NCBI GenBank assembly: GCA_002452265.1
Contig: DKEW01000019.1
Coordinates: 939 to 10,556 of the forward strand
Source: Pelobacter sp. UBA6812
Lineage (GTDB): Bacteria > Desulfobacterota > Desulfuromonadia > Desulfuromonadales > Syntrophotaleaceae
Reading direction: 5' to 3'
Length of the DNA stretch: 9,618 bases
Shown here piece after piece: positions 6,520-9,618 of the stretch. The notes under the pieces were generated by a model. It worked only from the letters and a program-made list of their open reading frames with translations. It made no database searches and was not told the DNA's origin. Position 1 is the stretch's first letter. Each line of letters begins with the position of its first letter. Both the position numbers and the translations under genes were made by a program.

Positions 6520-8118
6520 ATGAAAAGCTTTTGGAAAAAAGGGGAGCCCTTTATTTGGCTGACGGGTGGCGCCTTGTCAGTGACCCTGCTGATGGCGGCA
6601 GTGCTTATCATTGTGGTGCTGGTGAACGGTCTCGGGGTATTCTGGCCATCACGCGTCGCCACGGCTAAGCTGCATGACGGTGGAGCGGTGATGGGAGAGG
6701 TGGTTCGCAGCGAACCTGTTTTTGAAGGTGAAGGCGAGCGTTTGCAATTTAAGATCGGTAACCGGGAACTGTATGGACTCGATTTCCGCTGGGTTGACAA
6801 TTCCGATATTTCCAGCCTTGAGTATGCCGATGATTCTGTGGTGCTGGAGCGTATGGAGTACGGAAATTTCTACGGCAGGTTTGTCGGGTTGAATGCCGAG
6901 TCTCTAGCCACGACCACCTTGCAGGATCCATGGCAGCAGCTGCGCCAGGCGCATGAGCATGTCATGCAGCAGAAAAAACAGCTTGATGCCATCGACGATC
7001 AGCTGGCTGACGCCAGTCGCCGCATGGAGAGCAGCCAGCGTAAGGAAAAACTCTTGCTCTATAAGGGGCGACAACCATCGGATCCTGAAATCGTTTCGTT
7101 GAAACAGCAACAGGACGCGTTGCAGGGCGATTTCCATAGGTTGTTGGAGCAGCAATCCGAACAGGTTTCCCGCTTGCGGGCCTATACGGCAAGCTTTGCC
7201 GATGTTTCCGGTACCGAGCGGGTCATGCCGCTAATCGACCTGGTGCGTTTTTATAAACCAAACACCATGTCCGTTTTCAGCAAGGTTCGCTATTATCTGG
7301 TGCGTTTGGCAGAGCTGTTCTTCGGTTCTCCGCGAGAATCAAACACCGAAGGGGGGTTGTTCCCGGCCATTTTCGGAACCGTTATGCTGATTTTTGTGAT
7401 GAGCCTGTTTTCCTTCCCTCTGGGGGTGCTGGCGGCGATTTATCTGCGCGAGTACGCCAGGGAAGGCCTGGTGGTGCGACTGGTACGCATTGCCGTGAAC
7501 AACCTGGCCGGTATCCCTTCTATTGTGTATGGGATCTTCGGATTGGCCTTTTTCGTCTATGGCATCGGCGGCAGTATCGACCGGATGTTTTTTCCCGAGC
7601 AGTTGCCTAATCCGACATTCGGCACCGGCGGTATTCTCTGGGCAAGCCTGACCCTTTCGTTATTGACCGTGCCGGTGGTTATCGTTGCGACAGAGGAAGC
7701 ACTCGGTGCCATCCCTAACGGCGTGCGGGAAGGTTCACTGGCCCTTGGTGCCACCAAGTTCCAGACTTTGACGCGGATCCTGTTACCCATGGCATCTCCG
7801 GGGATTATGACCGGGCTGATTTTGGCTATGGCCCGGGCTGCCGGAGAGGTCGCGCCGCTGATGATCACCGGGGTGGTGAAAATTGCGCCGGCGCTGCCGG
7901 TGGATGGCACGTTTCCCTTTTTGCACTTGGATCGTAAATTCATGCACTTGGGGTTTCACATCTACGATATCGGTTTTCAGTCGCCGAATGTCGAAGCCGC
8001 AAAACCGATGGTATTTGTGACGACGTTGTTGCTGGTGCTCATTGTTCTGGTCATGAGCAGTGTGGCCATCTATCTGCGCAACAAGATGAAGAAGCGCTAT
8101 ACTTATGGGACTTTTTAA
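6520..8118 (+). CDS. pstA: Phosphate ABC transporter permease PstA, extended form with coiled-coil insert
   Basis: Second channel subunit of the Pst transporter. The product is 532 aa, versus about 296 in E. coli. TM1 is about 12-36; a periplasmic region about 37-275 follows and includes a long, charged, glutamine-rich helical stretch (about 141-222) with coiled-coil character (e.g. QQKKQLDAIDDQLADASRRM); the permease core about 277-532 starts with GGLFPAIFGTVMLIF and holds the coupling loop EEALGAIPNGVREGSLALGAT near residue 392. The start at 6520 has AGGA (6510-6513) 6 nt before it; a TTG at 6505 overlapping the pstC stop would add five residues and lacks a ribosome site. The gap to pstC is 11 nt. 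Both permeases being enlarged suggests the extra domains work as a pair. Confidence 0.9.
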   Translation: MKSFWKKGEPFIWLTGGALSVTLLMAAVLIIVVLVNGLGVFWPSRVATAKLHDGGAVMGEVVRSEPVFEGEGERLQFKIGNRELYGLDFRWVDNSDISSLEYADDSVVLERMEYGNFYGRFVGLNAESLATTTLQDPWQQLRQAHEHVMQQKKQLDAIDDQLADASRRMESSQRKEKLLLYKGRQPSDPEIVSLKQQQDALQGDFHRLLEQQSEQVSRLRAYTASFADVSGTERVMPLIDLVRFYKPNTMSVFSKVRYYLVRLAELFFGSPRESNTEGGLFPAIFGTVMLIFVMSLFSFPLGVLAAIYLREYAREGLVVRLVRIAVNNLAGIPSIVYGIFGLAFFVYGIGGSIDRMFFPEQLPNPTFGTGGILWASLTLSLLTVPVVIVATEEALGAIPNGVREGSLALGATKFQTLTRILLPMASPGIMTGLILAMARAAGEVAPLMITGVVKIAPALPVDGTFPFLHLDRKFMHLGFHIYDIGFQSPNVEAAKPMVFVTTLLLVLIVLVMSSVAIYLRNKMKKRYTYGTF

Positions 8119-8131
8119 GTAAGGTGAGGTT

Positions 8132-8914
8132 ATGAGTGAAACACATTCCGTCATGGTGACGGATCCGATAGTACAGGTTAAAAATCTGGATTTTTATTAT
8201 GGGACATCCAAGGCGTTGCACAATATCAGTCTGGATTTTCCACGCAATCAGGTAACGGCCCTGATCGGTCCTTCCGGCTGCGGAAAATCAACCCTGCTGC
8301 GCTGCCTGAATCGAATGAACGATTTGGTGGATGTTGCGCGCGTTGAAGGAAGTATTCTGTTGGATGGGACGGAGGTCAACACTCAGGAAATGGATGTCAT
8401 CGAGCTGCGTCGTCGGGTCGGCATGGTATTCCAGAAATCCAATCCTTTCCCCAAGACCATCTATGAAAATGTCGTGTATGGTTTGCGTATCGCCGGGGTG
8501 CGGGATAAAACCGTACTGGACGAGACCGTGGAGCGCAGCCTGCGCAATGCGGCGTTGTGGGATGAAGTCAAAGACCGCTTGCATGAATCGGCTCTGGGGA
8601 TGTCCGGTGGCCAGATGCAGCGCCTGTGTATAGCGCGGGCCATTGCCGTCAACCCGGAAGTGGTGCTCATGGACGAGCCCTGTTCGGCTCTCGATCCCAA
8701 GTCCACCGCCAGGGTCGAGGAACTGATAAGTGAACTGCGTGAGAAATACACCATCATCATCGTCACTCATAATATGCAACAGGCCGCCCGGGTTTCCGAT
8801 TACACGGCGTTTCTGTTCGAAGGGGTGATGGTGGAATTCGGCATCACCGAAGCTCTGTTCGTCAAGCCGCGGTATAAGCAGACCGAAGATTACATCACCG
8901 GTCGCTTCGGGTAA
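8132..8914 (+). CDS. pstB: Phosphate ABC transporter ATPase PstB
   Basis: Cytoplasmic ATPase that powers phosphate import through PstCA. At 260 aa it has the usual family length. Visible motifs: Walker A GPSGCGKST (46-54), Q-loop Q101 in VFQKSNPFPKTIYENV, ABC signature MSGGQ (157-161, with Met where Leu is usual) followed by MQRLCIARA, Walker B VVLMDE (177-182) with catalytic E182, D-loop SALDP, and switch H213 in VTHNMQQAARVSD. The CIARA and EPCSALDP wording is characteristic of PstB within the ABC family. The ATG has AAGG (8121-8124) 7 nt before it and lies 13 nt after pstA. All catalytic residues are present. Confidence 0.96.
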   Translation: MSETHSVMVTDPIVQVKNLDFYYGTSKALHNISLDFPRNQVTALIGPSGCGKSTLLRCLNRMNDLVDVARVEGSILLDGTEVNTQEMDVIELRRRVGMVFQKSNPFPKTIYENVVYGLRIAGVRDKTVLDETVERSLRNAALWDEVKDRLHESALGMSGGQMQRLCIARAIAVNPEVVLMDEPCSALDPKSTARVEELISELREKYTIIIVTHNMQQAARVSDYTAFLFEGVMVEFGITEALFVKPRYKQTEDYITGRFG

Positions 8915-8940
8915 GGTCTTTCAAACTCAATGAGGTAACG

Positions 8941-9588
8941 ATGCATATCGCACGGGAAATCGAAAATCTTAAGAAACGGGTACTTACCCTTAGCGCCATG
9001 GTCGAGGAAAGTTTCGATCGTTCTGTCCAGGCCCTTAACCGCATGGATGGTGTGCTGGCACGGCAGGTCATCGATGCGGACGTTCAGGTCGACCAGTTCG
9101 AGGTCGATATCGAGGAAGAGTGCCTCAAGGTGCTTGCATTGCATCAACCGGTCGCCAACGATTTACGCTTCATTGTTTCCATTTTGAAAATCAATAACGA
9201 CCTGGAGCGCATCGCGGATCTGGCGGTCAATATCTCTGAGCGTGTGCTCGATCTGCAGAAAATGGAACGTGCACCCATCCCGTTCGACTTTGCCAGCATG
9301 TCCGGCAAGGTGCATGACATGGTTAAAAAGAGTCTCGATTCGCTGGTAACTCTCGATCCCCAAATGGCCCGGGAGGTGATTAGTCTCGATGATGAGGTCG
9401 ATCAGATGCACCATGAAACCTATAGCCTGGTCATCGATCAGATCAAGCAGCATCCCGACCGTATTCATGCCCTGATCTGCTACCTGGTCATTTCACGCTA
9501 TCTTGAGCGAATAGCCGACCAGACCACCAACATCGCCGAAGATACCCTGTACCTGGTCGAGGGCAAGATTGTACGTCATCAGTTCTGA
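8941..9588 (+). CDS. phoU: Phosphate signalling adaptor PhoU
   Basis: Cytoplasmic regulator that, in the presence of phosphate, keeps PhoR in its inhibitory state through contact with Pst, and guards against excess phosphate uptake. The 215 aa form two PhoU repeats of three-helix type. Each has the metal-binding E-R-I-A-D motif: E89-R90-I91-A92-D93 with N97 and E100, and E189-R190-I191-A192-D193 with N197 and E200, exactly in register. It is somewhat shorter than the 241-aa E. coli protein, but both repeats look complete. GAGGT (8932-8936) lies 4 nt before the ATG, and the gap to pstB is 26 nt, so it is the last visible gene of the pst operon. No terminator is seen in the 30 nt remaining after it. 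Confidence 0.95.
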   Translation: MHIAREIENLKKRVLTLSAMVEESFDRSVQALNRMDGVLARQVIDADVQVDQFEVDIEEECLKVLALHQPVANDLRFIVSILKINNDLERIADLAVNISERVLDLQKMERAPIPFDFASMSGKVHDMVKKSLDSLVTLDPQMAREVISLDDEVDQMHHETYSLVIDQIKQHPDRIHALICYLVISRYLERIADQTTNIAEDTLYLVEGKIVRHQF

Positions 9589-9618
9589 GTTGCAGCATGC
9601 CCTGAGTTCTACCAAAAA

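Overview
The window carries a complete phosphate-sensing and phosphate-uptake locus, all on the + strand: phoB–phoR (two-component system), then pstS–pstC–pstA–pstB (high-affinity phosphate ABC transporter) and phoU (negative signalling adaptor). The 5' end of a tRNA, probably tRNA-Pro, lies on the - strand at the left edge. Protein style, moderate GC, strong AGGAG-type Shine-Dalgarno sites and the gene order suggest a Gram-negative proteobacterium-like organism, most likely a deltaproteobacterium of the Desulfuromonas/Pelobacter/Geobacter type. That placement is inferred from sequence flavour and was not checked by a search.

Layout. 1-24: tRNA start (-). 25-502: no convincing protein gene. 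This stretch holds a TATAAT element (138-143), a hairpin (306-343) and a very strong rho-independent terminator (357-386) on the + strand with no + strand gene in front of it, so a short non-coding transcript or a phoB leader is likely. 428-445: PHO-box-like direct repeat in front of phoB. 503-2973: phoB and phoR, 2 nt apart. 3049-3066: a second, nearly identical PHO-box-like repeat in front of pstS. 3162-4163: pstS. 4213-4241: a strong hairpin between pstS and pstC. 4280-9588: pstC, pstA, pstB and phoU, tightly spaced and each with its own ribosome binding site.

How it works together (family knowledge). PstS captures periplasmic phosphate, PstC and PstA form the membrane channel and PstB powers it. 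PhoU links the transport state of Pst to PhoR. PhoR phosphorylates PhoB when phosphate is scarce, and PhoB~P activates promoters carrying PHO boxes. The two shared repeats imply that phoBR is autoregulated and that pstSCAB-phoU has its own PhoB-controlled promoter.

Most of the window is a well-known system. The points worth a second look are the orphan terminator with a possible anti-terminator pairing upstream of phoB, a clear non-E. coli PHO-box variant, and the large extra periplasmic domains in PstC (beta-propeller-like repeats) and PstA (coiled coil). I found no mobile element, CRISPR array or wholly new system.
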